This document shows positions 9,350 to 17,672 of a DNA stretch of 64,000 nt, one piece after another. Below the pieces are notes generated by a model. The model was not told the origin of the DNA. It ran no database searches and saw only the letters and a program-made list of their open reading frames with translations. How positions within the stretch are numbered: the first letter of the stretch is position 1; every line of letters starts with the position of its first letter. This stretch comes from Halorubrum sodomense (lineage in GTDB: Archaea; Halobacteriota; Halobacteria; Halobacteriales; Haloferacaceae), in assembly GCF_900111935.1 (NCBI RefSeq), contig NZ_FOYN01000002.1:186001-250000 (forward strand), given 5' to 3'. Position numbers and translations under genes: made by a program.

Positions 9350-9376
9350 CCGCGGCTTCGTATATAAATGATCGGC
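9350..9376 (-). promoter_or_regulatory. Promoter of the pseudopilin-like operon
   Basis: Minus-strand TATA box TTTATATA (9361-9368) ends 22 nt before the ATG at 9338, so the mRNA is probably leaderless. The plus-strand block TCGTATATAAATGATCGGC (9358-9376) and a CCGCGG at 9350-9355 recur, with one mismatch and identical spacing, in front of the PilB-like gene at 13272-13298. Confidence 0.8.
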
Positions 9377-9424
9377 GCCGGGGAGCCGGTTCCGCCCGTC
9401 GTCGCACTCGCCGCCGTCGGCCCC

Positions 9425-11239
9425 TCACAACAGGAGCCCGGCGCCGGCGAACGCGACGAGGAACGTCGCGGTGGCCGTCGGCAGCGCGATGCCGATCCGG
9501 TAGGCCACCAGCGTCCGGTCGAATCCGCGTTCCAGCCCGGTCGCCAACCCGGTGAGGAGCGCGGCGAGCAGCAGCACGTACGCCCCCACGATCCGCCCGA
9601 GCACCGGTACCGACAGGGCTCCCGAAGCACCGGTCGCACCGTTTCCCCCCGCCGCCGCCGTCCCGCTTTTCGCCCCCGCGCCTCCGCCGAGCGCGTCCGC
9701 CCCTGCGGCCGCCCCGGCCCCGAGCCCGCCGACGTCGACCGTCTCGATCCCCGTCGCGAGCGCGACGGTCGCTCCGCCCACGAGCGGCGCGAACACGGCC
9801 GCGGTGTTCGAGAGCGTTCCCGTTACCGTCGCGAGCTGGCGTCGCGCGTCGCGTTCGAGGTCGCGCAGGGCCTCCAGCTGATCCGCGAGCTCCAACAGGA
9901 CGTCGCCCGCCGGGCGGCCCTCCCGCGCGGCGACGGCGAGGAGCGCGATCGCGCCGCGGAGCCTGGGCGACGGAACGTCGGCCGCCGGCCCGCCCCGTCC
10001 GAGAAACGCCTCGCGGACGCCCACTCGGAGCGTGTCGCTGCGCCGCCCGGCGCGCTCGAACACCTCGCCGGTCGCGCCGTCGAGCCGATCGCCGGCGTTC
10101 GCGACCGCGGTCTCGACCGCGACGCCCTCGGCCACGTCCCCGCCGATCACGGTCATCGCGTCCGGGAGCCCTCGCTCGACCTCGCGGACGTCCGACAGCA
10201 CGGCCCGCCGGGGTCTCACGAGGACGAACAGCGCCGTTCCGATACCGACGCCGACTCCCGCGACCGGCCACGCCCACGGCGCGACGGCTCGCGCGGCCAC
10301 GACGGCCGCCGCCGCCCCGAGGACGCAGCCGACGAGGAGCGCGCGGCCACTTCGATCCGGTACGTCGGGATGATCTCCGCTGATGCGCGGCGGCGGAAAC
10401 GCGACCGGTCGACGCGAGAGCAACCACGCCGAGGCGGCGACCAGCCCTCCGGGAAGCACGACGAGATACAGCCCGGCGACGAGCCCGGGACCGATCGCGA
10501 CGCCGGCGGCGGCGCCCGCGGGGAGCAGCGCGATGAGCGCCAGCGGCAGTAGCACTCCGAACGCGTACAGCGCGGAGACCGGTCCCCGAACCGCCCCGAC
10601 GAACGACGCGAGTCGGTCCGTCGTTCCGGAGAGCGTCGCGTCGAGCGCGCGGTCCAGACACCGCCCGCGACGCTCCGGCGGCGCGGTCGCCGCCGTTCGG
10701 ACGAGCGCCGCGGCGCGATCGATCGCGGGGAACCAGGGGCGCCACTCCCGGGCGAACGCCTGAATCCCGCTCGTCGGCCCGTCGGCGCTCCCGCGCTCGT
10801 GTCGGGAAAGCGCCGCCGCCAGCGGTCCGTCCCCGGTCCGGGCGGCGAACCGCACGGCGCGCTCGGTCGAGGGGTCGAGTCGCATCCGTAACACGAGTCG
10901 ACCGACGAGCCCCGGCGCCGCGCCGAGCGCCCGCGTCCGCCGAAGCGACGCGAGCCACACCGGCGCCCGGTGGATCGCGTGTACGCCGCCGACTGCCGCG
11001 GCCAACCCCGCCGGCACGGCCGCAACCGCACCGGCGACGAGGGCCGTGACGACGGTGACCGCGGCGCCGACGGCGACGCCGATCCGGTACCCGGCGGCGA
11101 CGACGCGCTCCGCGGTGCTCTCCCATCCGAGGAACGCGACCGCACGCCGCAGTTCCTCCGAGGCGGTCGATTCGTCCGCCGTAGCCGACCCGCCCGCCGT
11201 AGCCGACCCGTCCGCGTCTGCCGATCGCGTCTCGCTCAT
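9425..11239 (-). CDS. TadC/PilC-like T2SS-F platform membrane protein
   Basis: 604 aa, an integral inner platform protein of archaeal type IV pilus/T2SS systems. Several hydrophobic blocks are visible (for example AAVTVVTALVAGAVAAVPAG, YAFGVLLPLALIALLPAGAA, and the last 45 residues), and it has two T2SSF-type modules, as is usual for archaeal TadC proteins of this length. The cytoplasmic centre contains ATPase-contacting helices. Its ATG overlaps the stop of the PilB-like gene (ATGA, 11236-11239), so both are made together. The N-terminal 35 residues are a low-complexity Ser/Ala/Asp leader with an imperfect SATADES-type repeat. Confidence 0.85.
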   Translation of the reverse strand: MSETRSADADGSATAGGSATADESTASEELRRAVAFLGWESTAERVVAAGYRIGVAVGAAVTVVTALVAGAVAAVPAGLAAAVGGVHAIHRAPVWLASLRRTRALGAAPGLVGRLVLRMRLDPSTERAVRFAARTGDGPLAAALSRHERGSADGPTSGIQAFAREWRPWFPAIDRAAALVRTAATAPPERRGRCLDRALDATLSGTTDRLASFVGAVRGPVSALYAFGVLLPLALIALLPAGAAAGVAIGPGLVAGLYLVVLPGGLVAASAWLLSRRPVAFPPPRISGDHPDVPDRSGRALLVGCVLGAAAAVVAARAVAPWAWPVAGVGVGIGTALFVLVRPRRAVLSDVREVERGLPDAMTVIGGDVAEGVAVETAVANAGDRLDGATGEVFERAGRRSDTLRVGVREAFLGRGGPAADVPSPRLRGAIALLAVAAREGRPAGDVLLELADQLEALRDLERDARRQLATVTGTLSNTAAVFAPLVGGATVALATGIETVDVGGLGAGAAAGADALGGGAGAKSGTAAAGGNGATGASGALSVPVLGRIVGAYVLLLAALLTGLATGLERGFDRTLVAYRIGIALPTATATFLVAFAGAGLLL

Positions 11240-13260
11240 CGCTCGTCACCCCCGCGTTTCGGCGTTTCCCCGCCGTGTGAACCGCCTGATCGGTCGTCGG
11301 TCTCGTCGGTTCCACCGCCGACCCCGTCGCCTCCGGCGTACCGCCTCGGCGCGGTCCGTCCCGCTCGAACCGCCTCGCGAATCCGGTCACTCCGGCTGTC
11401 GACGACGTCTCGAACCGCCGCGTACGACTCGTTTGGGGCGCCGAGCCCCTCGATTAACCGACTCTCGCCGCGGTCGATTCGCCCCGTCCCCACGAGCCCT
11501 CGATCGGTCCGCTCGAACAGCGGGTCGAAGCTCACGCCGCCGTCGTGGTCGTCTACCTCGACGATCGACTCGACGCGGTGGTAATCGAGAACCGCGATCA
11601 GGTCGGTCGCGGCGAACGACGAGCGCGCGACTCCGAGATCGGTGACGACGCGCTCTTCGACCGCCGCCGGGTCCTCGCCGTGGATCGTCCCCAGCACCGT
11701 CTCGCCGGCGGCGCCGACGCGCATCGCCTCGTACAGCGCCTGTGCCTCCTCGCCGCGCACCTCGCCGACGGTGATCGCGCCGCCGCCCATGCGGAGCGCC
11801 GTCCGGACGGCGTCCGCCGGCGCGAGTTCGGCCCCGTCCCCGACGCGGAGCCGCTGGGTGTCCCGCCCGGCGTCCGCGAGGGCGTCCACCGGGAGTTCCG
11901 GCGTGTCTTCGATGGCGACCGTTCTGGTCCCGGCGGGCAGTTCCCACAACAGCGACCCGAGCGCCGTCGTCTTCCCGGCCGCTCGCCCGCCGGCTATCAG
12001 CCCCGTCACGCCCCGTTCGACCGCGACCGACAACAGCCCGGCGGCCGCGGGCGTGAGCGTGTCCGCGGACACCAGCCGGGCGAGCGTCCACGCCTCCGGG
12101 TCGCCGCGTCGGAAGGTGAACGAGAGCCCGTCGCTGGCGGGCGCCGTGGTCGCGGCGACCCGAACGCGACCGGTCTCCGACTCGATCGTCGCGTCGAGCG
12201 TCGGCGTCGCCCGCGAGAACGCCCGGCCGCTCGACCGTCGAAGCCGCGACGCGAGCGTGGCGGCCCCCTCCGGAGGGAGTCGCACGTTCGTCCGGCACCG
12301 CTCGCCGTCGAGGACCACGCGCAGGGGGTTCTCCGCGACCGGCGCCGTCACCGTCGCGTCGCTCACCCTCTCGTCGGCGAACACGTGTTCGAACACCCCG
12401 TAGCCGTGGGTGTGTCGCCGCAGTATCTCGGTCAGGTCCGCGACCGGATCGCCGCCGTCAGCGGCCGCTCGGACCGCCCGTCCGGGCGCCCTGTCGCCGC
12501 CGCCGGGATCGTCGAGCAGCCGCTTCCGCGCGGCGGCGAGCGTCGCCGCGGCGTCGGCGTTCAGGTCGGTCGTCGGCGGCGTGAGGTGGTACGTTCGGAG
12601 CGAGTCGTCGCCCGCGTAGAGCCGGACCGTCGCGCCGGTCGGCACCGTCCAGCGGTCGACCAGCGTCGCGCCCGGAGGCGGCGCGGCAGCGACGCGCGCG
12701 GTCGCGGCCGTCGGCCCGACGTGCGCCCGCAAGATCCCCTCCAGGTCGCGGTCGCCGTCGGCCTCGATCCCGCCTCCGCTCAGTTCTTCGACGGCCGACA
12801 GCAGCCCGGTTTCACGCGCGATCCGCTTCGCGGAGCCCGCGCGTCCGCTCGCCTCCCTCGCCGCGCCGAGCGGCTCGCGGACGACTCGGTCGGCGAGCCG
12901 CTCTTCGTGGAACTCGACCCGCTCGGCGAACCGGCCCGCGGCGACCAGGAAATCGGCCGCGCCGTCGGCGTAGGACCGCTCCCGTCCGCGGTGCCGAGTC
13001 CTGATCACGTCGGCGCCGCGGTCGGTGAGCGCCGCGATAACGGTCGCGAGGCAGTCTCGGCTCGCTGCGAGGTCGCCCCGCCCGGGACAGTCGTCGGCGT
13101 CGACGTCGAGCACCACCCGGTCCTCGACGCCCGTTCCCACGGGCTCGCGGAACGTCGGATCGCACCGACATTCGCCGGGGTCATCGTCGATCCACGGGAG
13201 CGCCCGGAGCGGCGTCCCGCCGACTCCGTCGGCGACGCCCGCGCTGAGATCCAAATTCAT
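11236..13260 (-). CDS. PilB/TadA-like type II/IV secretion ATPase
   Basis: 674-aa hexameric assembly ATPase powering a pilus or secretion system at the cytoplasmic membrane. The C-terminal RecA-like domain has Walker A GGRAAGKT at 424-431, the Asp box EDTPELP near 451 and Walker B AITVGE at 495-500 followed by VRGEEA. The N-terminal 250 residues are specific to haloarchaeal members and include Cys31, Cys33, Cys58 and Cys70, a spacing that could bind a metal. The ATG at 13260 lies 22 nt after a perfect TATA box. First gene of an operon with the TadC-like gene. It is not accompanied by an obvious prepilin peptidase in this window. Confidence 0.88.
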   Translation of the reverse strand: MNLDLSAGVADGVGGTPLRALPWIDDDPGECRCDPTFREPVGTGVEDRVVLDVDADDCPGRGDLAASRDCLATVIAALTDRGADVIRTRHRGRERSYADGAADFLVAAGRFAERVEFHEERLADRVVREPLGAAREASGRAGSAKRIARETGLLSAVEELSGGGIEADGDRDLEGILRAHVGPTAATARVAAAPPPGATLVDRWTVPTGATVRLYAGDDSLRTYHLTPPTTDLNADAAATLAAARKRLLDDPGGGDRAPGRAVRAAADGGDPVADLTEILRRHTHGYGVFEHVFADERVSDATVTAPVAENPLRVVLDGERCRTNVRLPPEGAATLASRLRRSSGRAFSRATPTLDATIESETGRVRVAATTAPASDGLSFTFRRGDPEAWTLARLVSADTLTPAAAGLLSVAVERGVTGLIAGGRAAGKTTALGSLLWELPAGTRTVAIEDTPELPVDALADAGRDTQRLRVGDGAELAPADAVRTALRMGGGAITVGEVRGEEAQALYEAMRVGAAGETVLGTIHGEDPAAVEERVVTDLGVARSSFAATDLIAVLDYHRVESIVEVDDHDGGVSFDPLFERTDRGLVGTGRIDRGESRLIEGLGAPNESYAAVRDVVDSRSDRIREAVRAGRTAPRRYAGGDGVGGGTDETDDRSGGSHGGETPKRGGDER

Positions 13261-13271
13261 GGCGGGCGTGC

Positions 13272-13298
13272 CCGCGGTATCGTATATAAACGATCGGC
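13272..13298 (-). promoter_or_regulatory. Promoter of the PilB-TadC operon
   Basis: Minus-strand TATA box TTTATATA (13283-13290) with 22 nt to the ATG at 13260. The plus-strand block TCGTATATAAACGATCGGC (13280-13298) and CCGCGG (13272-13277) match the promoter at 9350-9376 with the same spacing. Confidence 0.8.
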
Positions 13299-13332
13299 TC
13301 GCCGAACCGGAGCGGCCCTCGGTCGCTCCGAT

Positions 13333-13797
13333 TCACCCGACCCGACTGATCCGGATCGTCGGTCCCCCGTCGTCGACGTACTGGACCCGAATGCGGCTCG
13401 CCCCGCCCGGGCGGAGTTCGATCGGTCCGCCGACGAGTTCGACCGCCGTCCGCGCGGGTCCCGTTCCGATCCGAAACTCGCGCTCGGGCCGGTCGCCGAC
13501 CCGGTACGCGAGCGCGGCGCTCCCCGGTCGGTCGGGCGATTCCACGAGCGCGACGCGGTCGACGTCCGCCGCGGCGAATCCGGTCGGAACGCGGACGAGG
13601 ACGGTCGTCTGCGCCGCCATCGCGGGGTCGCCCACGGGCGTCGATCCGGAGACGACGCCCCCGATCGCCCGCTCCAACCGGTCCGCCTCGGCACCGATCC
13701 GGTCGGTCGTCGTCGTCGTCCGAGCCGTCTCGATCGCTGGCATCGACGCCGCGAGCAGCGCGACCGCCACGAGGACGGTGAGCACCACGCGGATCAC
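13333..13797 (-). CDS. Signal-anchored pilus-cluster protein (DUF7311-like)
   Basis: 154 aa from a GTG at 13797, 7 nt after the stop of the coiled-coil gene. The N-terminus is one hydrophobic signal or anchor segment (VIRVVLTVLVAVALLAASMPAI without the last residue counted as mature start), followed by a beta-rich, outward-facing domain ending in VQYVDDGGPTIRISRVG. The frame is open to 13914, but that part overlaps the preceding gene and is Thr/Ala-rich shadow sequence. Second gene of the 14452 operon; from memory DUF7311, whose gene normally sits beside DUF7310. A role in the pilus-like machine is inferred from location only. Confidence 0.7.
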   Translation of the reverse strand: MIRVVLTVLVAVALLAASMPAIETARTTTTTDRIGAEADRLERAIGGVVSGSTPVGDPAMAAQTTVLVRVPTGFAAADVDRVALVESPDRPGSAALAYRVGDRPEREFRIGTGPARTAVELVGGPIELRPGGASRIRVQYVDDGGPTIRISRVG

Positions 13798-13804
13798 GGC
13801 TCGG

Positions 13805-14452
13805 TCACAGCGACTCCCGGAGCCGGTCGAGCGCGTCGGCCGCCCACGCGTCGCCGTCGCCGCTTCCGTCGCCGTCGGCGTCTCGACCGAGGGACCCGTC
13901 GCCGCCCCCGTCACGCGGTCCCGACGCGGAACGGTCGTCGGGAAGCGCGGCGTCGAGGGCGCTCTCCGAGGGCACGGCGTCGCCGGTGTCGTCGGTCGGC
14001 GTCGCGTCGCGCCGTCGAGACCGGCGATCGGATCGGTCGGCGGCGGCGTCCCCGCGCTCCCCGCTCCGCTCGCGGGCTCCGTCGACCTCCCGGCCGGCTT
14101 CCGTCGCCCGTGCCAGCGCGAGGTCGGCCCGCCGCTCGACCTCGCGGTTGACCGCCCTGACCGACCCCGCGTAGCCGCGGATCGCCTGGGTCGCCGCCTC
14201 CAACTCCGCGACGCGCTCCTCGAGGTCGTCGAGCCGCGATTCGAGCCGATCGCGCTCGGCCGTCGCCTCCGCGTCCGCGACGGCGTCGGCCGGCCGCGCG
14301 TCGCTCCCGGTCACCGCGCGCTCGACGGCGCGGAGGCGGGACTCGATCCGGTCGGTCGACCCGTTCGCTCCGGTCGTCGCCTCCGTCCCCGGCCTCGGCG
14401 GCGCCGCGTCCGTTTCCGCTCCCGGACCGGCGCTCTGTCCGTTGTCGCTCAT
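13805..14452 (-). CDS. Coiled-coil protein (DUF7310-like)
   Basis: 215 aa, acidic and soluble. Residues about 40-125 have a clear heptad pattern (RLESRLDDLEERVAELEAA), then a long disordered Asp/Gly/Arg-rich tail with a final amphipathic end AADALDRLRESL. The ATG at 14452 (MSDNGQSAG) is preferred to the upstream start at 14476 because TTTAAG lies about 25 nt before it. It heads the operon with the signal-anchored protein at 13797 and is transcribed away from the CetZ gene 74 nt distant. Could be a cytoplasmic scaffold; function is unknown. Confidence 0.75.
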   Translation of the reverse strand: MSDNGQSAGPGAETDAAPPRPGTEATTGANGSTDRIESRLRAVERAVTGSDARPADAVADAEATAERDRLESRLDDLEERVAELEAATQAIRGYAGSVRAVNREVERRADLALARATEAGREVDGARERSGERGDAAADRSDRRSRRRDATPTDDTGDAVPSESALDAALPDDRSASGPRDGGGDGSLGRDADGDGSGDGDAWAADALDRLRESL

Positions 14453-14526
14453 GCGACCGGCTGGCCGCGTCTCCACTCTTAAACCTCGGGGAAACAGTAT
14501 TCACCGGGGAACGGGAATGTCTCGCT
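14453..14526. promoter_or_regulatory. Divergent promoter between coiled-coil gene and CetZ
   Basis: 74 nt serve both genes. On the minus strand TTTAAG near 14475-14481 faces the start at 14452; on the plus strand the TATA-like CAGTATTCACC near 14495-14505 faces the start at 14527. Both distances fit leaderless transcripts. Confidence 0.6.
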
Positions 14527-15606
14527 ATGAAGGCAGTCCTCCTCGGCGTCGGACAGGCGGGCGGCAAGCTCACGACCGCCCTCGCGGAGTTCGACGCCGA
14601 CGCCGGCTACGGCGCGGTCCTCGACGCGCTCGCCGTCAACACCGCCGCGGCCGACCTCGACCCCCTCCCGCTCGAAACGGTCCTCGTCGGGCAGTCGCGC
14701 GTCAACGGCCACGGCGTCGGCGGCGACAACGAACTCGGCGCGGAAGTGATGGACGAGGACGCCGTCGAGGTGCTCGACGCGCTCGCCCCGAAGGTCACCG
14801 CGGCGGCCGAGGCGGTGTTCGTCGTCGCGGGCCTGGGCGGCGGGACGGGCTCCGGCGGCGCGCCGGTCCTCGTCCGCGAGCTGAACCGGGTGTACGACGT
14901 GCCCGTCTACGCGATCGGTATCCTCCCCGGCCGCGACGAGGGGACGATGTATCAGGTGAACGCCGGGCGGTCGCTCAAGACGCTCGTCCGCGAGGCGGAC
15001 GCGACGATCCTGCTCGACAACGACGCGTGGCGCTCCTCGGGGGAGTCCATGGAGGGCGGCTACGAGGCGATCAACGCCTCGATGGCGAAGCGGATCGGGC
15101 TCATCTTGGCGGCCGGCGAGGCGGTCGAGGGCGTCGGTGAGTCCGTCGTCGACACGAGCGAGGTGATCAACACGCTCCGCGCGGGCGGGATGGCCGCCGT
15201 CGGCTTCGCCTCGGCGCCCGCGGCCGAGGACGCGGAGGAGAACGTCACCACGGTGACGAGCGCGGTCCGCAGCGCGGTGATGACCGGGCTCTCCCTGCCG
15301 AACGCCACCGACGCCGACGCGGCCCTCGTCGCGGTCGCCGGCGACCCGGACCGGATCTCGCGGAAGGGCGCGGAGAAGGCCCGCAAGTGGCTCCAAGAGG
15401 AGACGGGCTCGATGCAGGTCCGCGGCGGCGACTTCCCGCTCGACTCCGACCGGATCGCCGCCTTGGTCCTCCTCGCGGGCGTCGAGCGTTCCCAGCGGGT
15501 GGAGGCGTTCTTGGAGCGCGCCAGGCAGGCGGTCCGCGACGAGCCCGAGGAGAAGTCCGACCCGGCGGCCGCGTTCGAGAACGACGAGATCGACGACCTG
15601 CTGTGA
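14527..15606 (+). CDS. cetZ: CetZ-family tubulin-like protein
   Basis: 359-aa cytoskeletal GTPase of the archaeal FtsZ/tubulin superfamily. The N-terminal GQAGG (9-13) and the GTP-binding G-box GGGTGSG (104-110) are intact, and the nucleotide-contacting loop NDAWR/NASMAKRIG region is present. CetZ proteins polymerise under the membrane; CetZ1 of Haloferax controls rod shape and motility, other paralogs are less known. The sequence lacks the FtsZ C-terminal tail and ends in an acidic FENDEIDDLL. It stands alone on the plus strand, divergent from the pilus-like cluster. Which CetZ subgroup it belongs to I cannot decide from sequence alone. Confidence 0.93.
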   Translation: MKAVLLGVGQAGGKLTTALAEFDADAGYGAVLDALAVNTAAADLDPLPLETVLVGQSRVNGHGVGGDNELGAEVMDEDAVEVLDALAPKVTAAAEAVFVVAGLGGGTGSGGAPVLVRELNRVYDVPVYAIGILPGRDEGTMYQVNAGRSLKTLVREADATILLDNDAWRSSGESMEGGYEAINASMAKRIGLILAAGEAVEGVGESVVDTSEVINTLRAGGMAAVGFASAPAAEDAEENVTTVTSAVRSAVMTGLSLPNATDADAALVAVAGDPDRISRKGAEKARKWLQEETGSMQVRGGDFPLDSDRIAALVLLAGVERSQRVEAFLERARQAVRDEPEEKSDPAAAFENDEIDDLL

Positions 15607-15708
15607 GGCGGCCGCGACGCCCGAAGCCCGGCGGCGAGTCGGGCGACGCGTCCGGCCGACGGGACAGGTTCCGCACCTTTTTGGTCTCGCCCGGTGGAGT
15701 CTCGCCCG

Positions 15709-16416
15709 ATGACCAACCCGTGGGACGACTGGGACCACGTGCTGAAGGTCGACCCCGACAAGGACCTACAGCCGGGCGAGACCTTCGAGGACGTCTGCCG
15801 GACCGGGACGGACGCGATCGAGATCGGCGGGACCCTCGACGTCACCGCGGAGAAGATGACGCGCGTCGTCGACGCCGCCGCGGAGTACGACGTGCCGCTG
15901 TACCAGGAGCCGTCGAACCCGGGCGTCGTGATCGACTCGCCGGCGCTCGACGGCTACCTGATCCCGACCGTGTTCAACGCGGGCGGTCCCTTCTGGATCA
16001 CGGGCGCGCACAAGGAGTGGGTCCGCATCGACGACCTCGACTGGAGCCGGACCCACACCGAGGCGTACATCGTCCTCAACCCGGACGCCGCGGTCGCGGA
16101 GCTGACCGACGCGAACTGCGACCTCGCGGCCGACGACGTGGGGGCGTACGCGAAGGTGGCCGAGCGCATGTTCGGCCAGGAGATCGTCTACGTCGAGTAC
16201 TCCGGGACTTTCGGCGACACAGAAAAGGTCGCGGCCGCCCACGACGCCCTCGACGACGCCACGCTCTTCTACGGCGGCGGGATCCACGACTACGAGTCGG
16301 CAAACGAGATGGCCGCCCACAGCGACGTGATCGTCGTCGGCGACCTGCTCCACGACGAGGGCGTCGACGCCGTCCGCGAGACGGTGAAGGGCGCGAAGGA
16401 CGCGCACGACGCCTAA
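15709..16416 (+). CDS. Geranylgeranylglyceryl phosphate synthase
   Basis: 235 aa. It joins sn-glycerol-1-phosphate and geranylgeranyl diphosphate, the first ether-bond step of archaeal membrane lipids. The opening [18 protein letters not shown], the substrate-binding [28 protein letters not shown] and the final [14 protein letters not shown] phosphate-binding loop are those of the haloarchaeal group I enzyme. I use the ATG at 15709; an in-frame GTG at 15694 is less likely because a TATA-like T-tract lies near 15675. Followed by a 452-nt gap holding repeat copy 1. Confidence 0.95.
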   Translation: MTNPWDDWDHVLKVDPDKDLQPGETFEDVCRTGTDAIEIGGTLDVTAEKMTRVVDAAAEYDVPLYQEPSNPGVVIDSPALDGYLIPTVFNAGGPFWITGAHKEWVRIDDLDWSRTHTEAYIVLNPDAAVAELTDANCDLAADDVGAYAKVAERMFGQEIVYVEYSGTFGDTEKVAAAHDALDDATLFYGGGIHDYESANEMAAHSDVIVVGDLLHDEGVDAVRETVKGAKDAHDA

Positions 16417-16536
16417 ACGTCCTTCAGTTTCCTGGCTCTCCCGCTGATTCGTCCGCTGCGGGGATCGCTTACTTCGCTCGCGGATGCTCTCCAGGGCGAA
16501 GACAGTCGATCTGCTGGACTGAGCGGGTCAGCGATA

Positions 16537-16800
16537 CGGTCGGCGCGTGCCTCCGAGCGCCTATCGGGCGCGAGGAGCACGCGCGAGGGAGTCGGTGGTC
16601 CGGAGCGAAGCGGAGGACCACCGACGAGGCTGGGGAGGTGTGAGGTGCTGTGCGGTGCCGTGCGGGGTGGGACTCAAAGGGGCAGCCGCGAGGGTGAAGG
16701 CGCGCGACGCAAGGACCGCAGGCGCGAACGGAGTGAGCGCCGAGGACCACAGCGAGCGCACCGAGCCCTCGCGGCTGGGGCTTTGGTGGCAGTCACCGCA
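16537..16800 (-). repeat. Intergenic hairpin element, copy 1
   Basis: One of four copies of a GC-rich non-coding family; this one is inverted relative to the other three. The left end (conserved CCAAAGCCCC, here 16775-16792 on the minus strand) is followed by hairpin H1 with arms AGCCGCGAGGG (16684-16694) and CCCTCGCGGCT (16766-16776), the conserved core CCTCCCCAGCCTCGTCGG on the minus strand, hairpin H2 with arms GTCGGTGGTCC (16591-16601) and GGACCACCGAC (16615-16625), and the right end CGCGCCGACCG at 16537. It fills most of the 452-nt gap between the convergent GGGP synthase and ribE genes; the rest of the gap (16417-16536, 16801-16868) shows nothing recognisable. Confidence 0.85.
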
Positions 16801-16868
16801 GTCTCGGCTTCGGAGTCACACCGTCGAGCGGCCGGCGGTTCCGAACCACCGTCTTCCCGTAACGCTTC

Positions 16869-17507
16869 TCAGGCGTCCCCCTCAAGCATGTTCTCGACGT
16901 ACTTCGCGATCACGTCCACCTCTAGGTGGACCGGGTCGCCGACCGACTTCTCCGAGAGCGTCGTCAGCTCGTAGGTCGTCGGGATGACCGCCACGTCGAA
17001 CTCGTCGCCGCGCTTCTCGGCGACCGTCAGCGAGATGCCGTCGAGCGTCACGGAGCCCTTGTCGACGAGGTAGCGGTCCTGTCCCGACGGAATCGCGAAG
17101 GTGAACCGCCAGTCCTCGCCGACGCGCTCGATCCCCCTCACCTCCGCGACGGTGTCGACGTGGCCCTGGACGACGTGGCCGTCGAACCGCCCGTCGGCGG
17201 GCATCGCGCGCTCGACGTTGACAGCGTCGCCCTCGCGCACGTCGCCGAGGTACGTCTTCGCGACCGTCTCGCTCGCGAGGAACACATCGAACCACTCGCC
17301 GCCGTCGGCGTCACCGCCGTGGCCCGCTCCGGCCGCGCCGCCGTCGACGCCGTACTCCTCGACGGTCAGGCAGACGCCGCTCACGCTGATCGACTGGCCG
17401 TGACCGAGGTCGTCGAACCCGTCGACGCCGATCCGCAGCCGCAGCCCGTCGTCAGTCTCGGTCCGCTCGCGGACCGTGCCGGTGCCCTCGACGATGCCGG
17501 TGAACAT
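16869..17507 (-). CDS. ribE: Riboflavin synthase alpha-type
   Basis: 212 aa. It dismutates two 6,7-dimethyl-8-ribityllumazine molecules to riboflavin. The two tandem lumazine-binding barrels are visible: MFTGIVEGTG and SGVCLTVEEYG in the first, VVQGHVDTVAEV and DGISLTVAEKRGDEFDVAVIP in the second. About half of the archaea use an unrelated pentameric enzyme, so the bacterial-type protein is a haloarchaeal trait. A short insertion DGGAAGAGHGGDADGGEW interrupts the first repeat. TATA-like GATAACC lies about 25 nt before the ATG. Riboflavin genes ribB and ribK lie 9 kb away. Confidence 0.95.
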   Translation of the reverse strand: MFTGIVEGTGTVRERTETDDGLRLRIGVDGFDDLGHGQSISVSGVCLTVEEYGVDGGAAGAGHGGDADGGEWFDVFLASETVAKTYLGDVREGDAVNVERAMPADGRFDGHVVQGHVDTVAEVRGIERVGEDWRFTFAIPSGQDRYLVDKGSVTLDGISLTVAEKRGDEFDVAVIPTTYELTTLSEKSVGDPVHLEVDVIAKYVENMLEGDA

Positions 17508-17672
17508 ACCGGATCTGGGGGCGGGCGACGGTTATCGGTTCTGGGTCCGCGCGGTCGCGGCGGCGGCCGGCTCCGCCGGGCGGCGCCGTCGCCGTCGCGC
17601 GGCGGAGCCGGGCCGAGCCGGGCCGAGCCGTCGCCGCGTTCCTTTTGCCTCCCGGGAATCAACGGGGGCGCA

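Noticed and set aside
8838-11390. 850-aa open frame ending in the DUF7283-like protein
   Set aside because: The part upstream of 9338 is antisense-like Arg/Gly shadow of the TadC gene; the real gene has its own TATA box and ATG.
16547-16987. Short ORFs over the repeat elements (also at 25287-25961, 35025-35264, 52195-52503)
   Set aside because: They exist because the elements are GC-rich; frame and start differ between copies, H2 changes keep base pairing rather than amino acids.
17580-17640. GGCCGAGCCG triple repeat upstream of 17673
   Set aside because: Only about 30 nt, most likely a simple slippage product in non-coding DNA; no link to a function.
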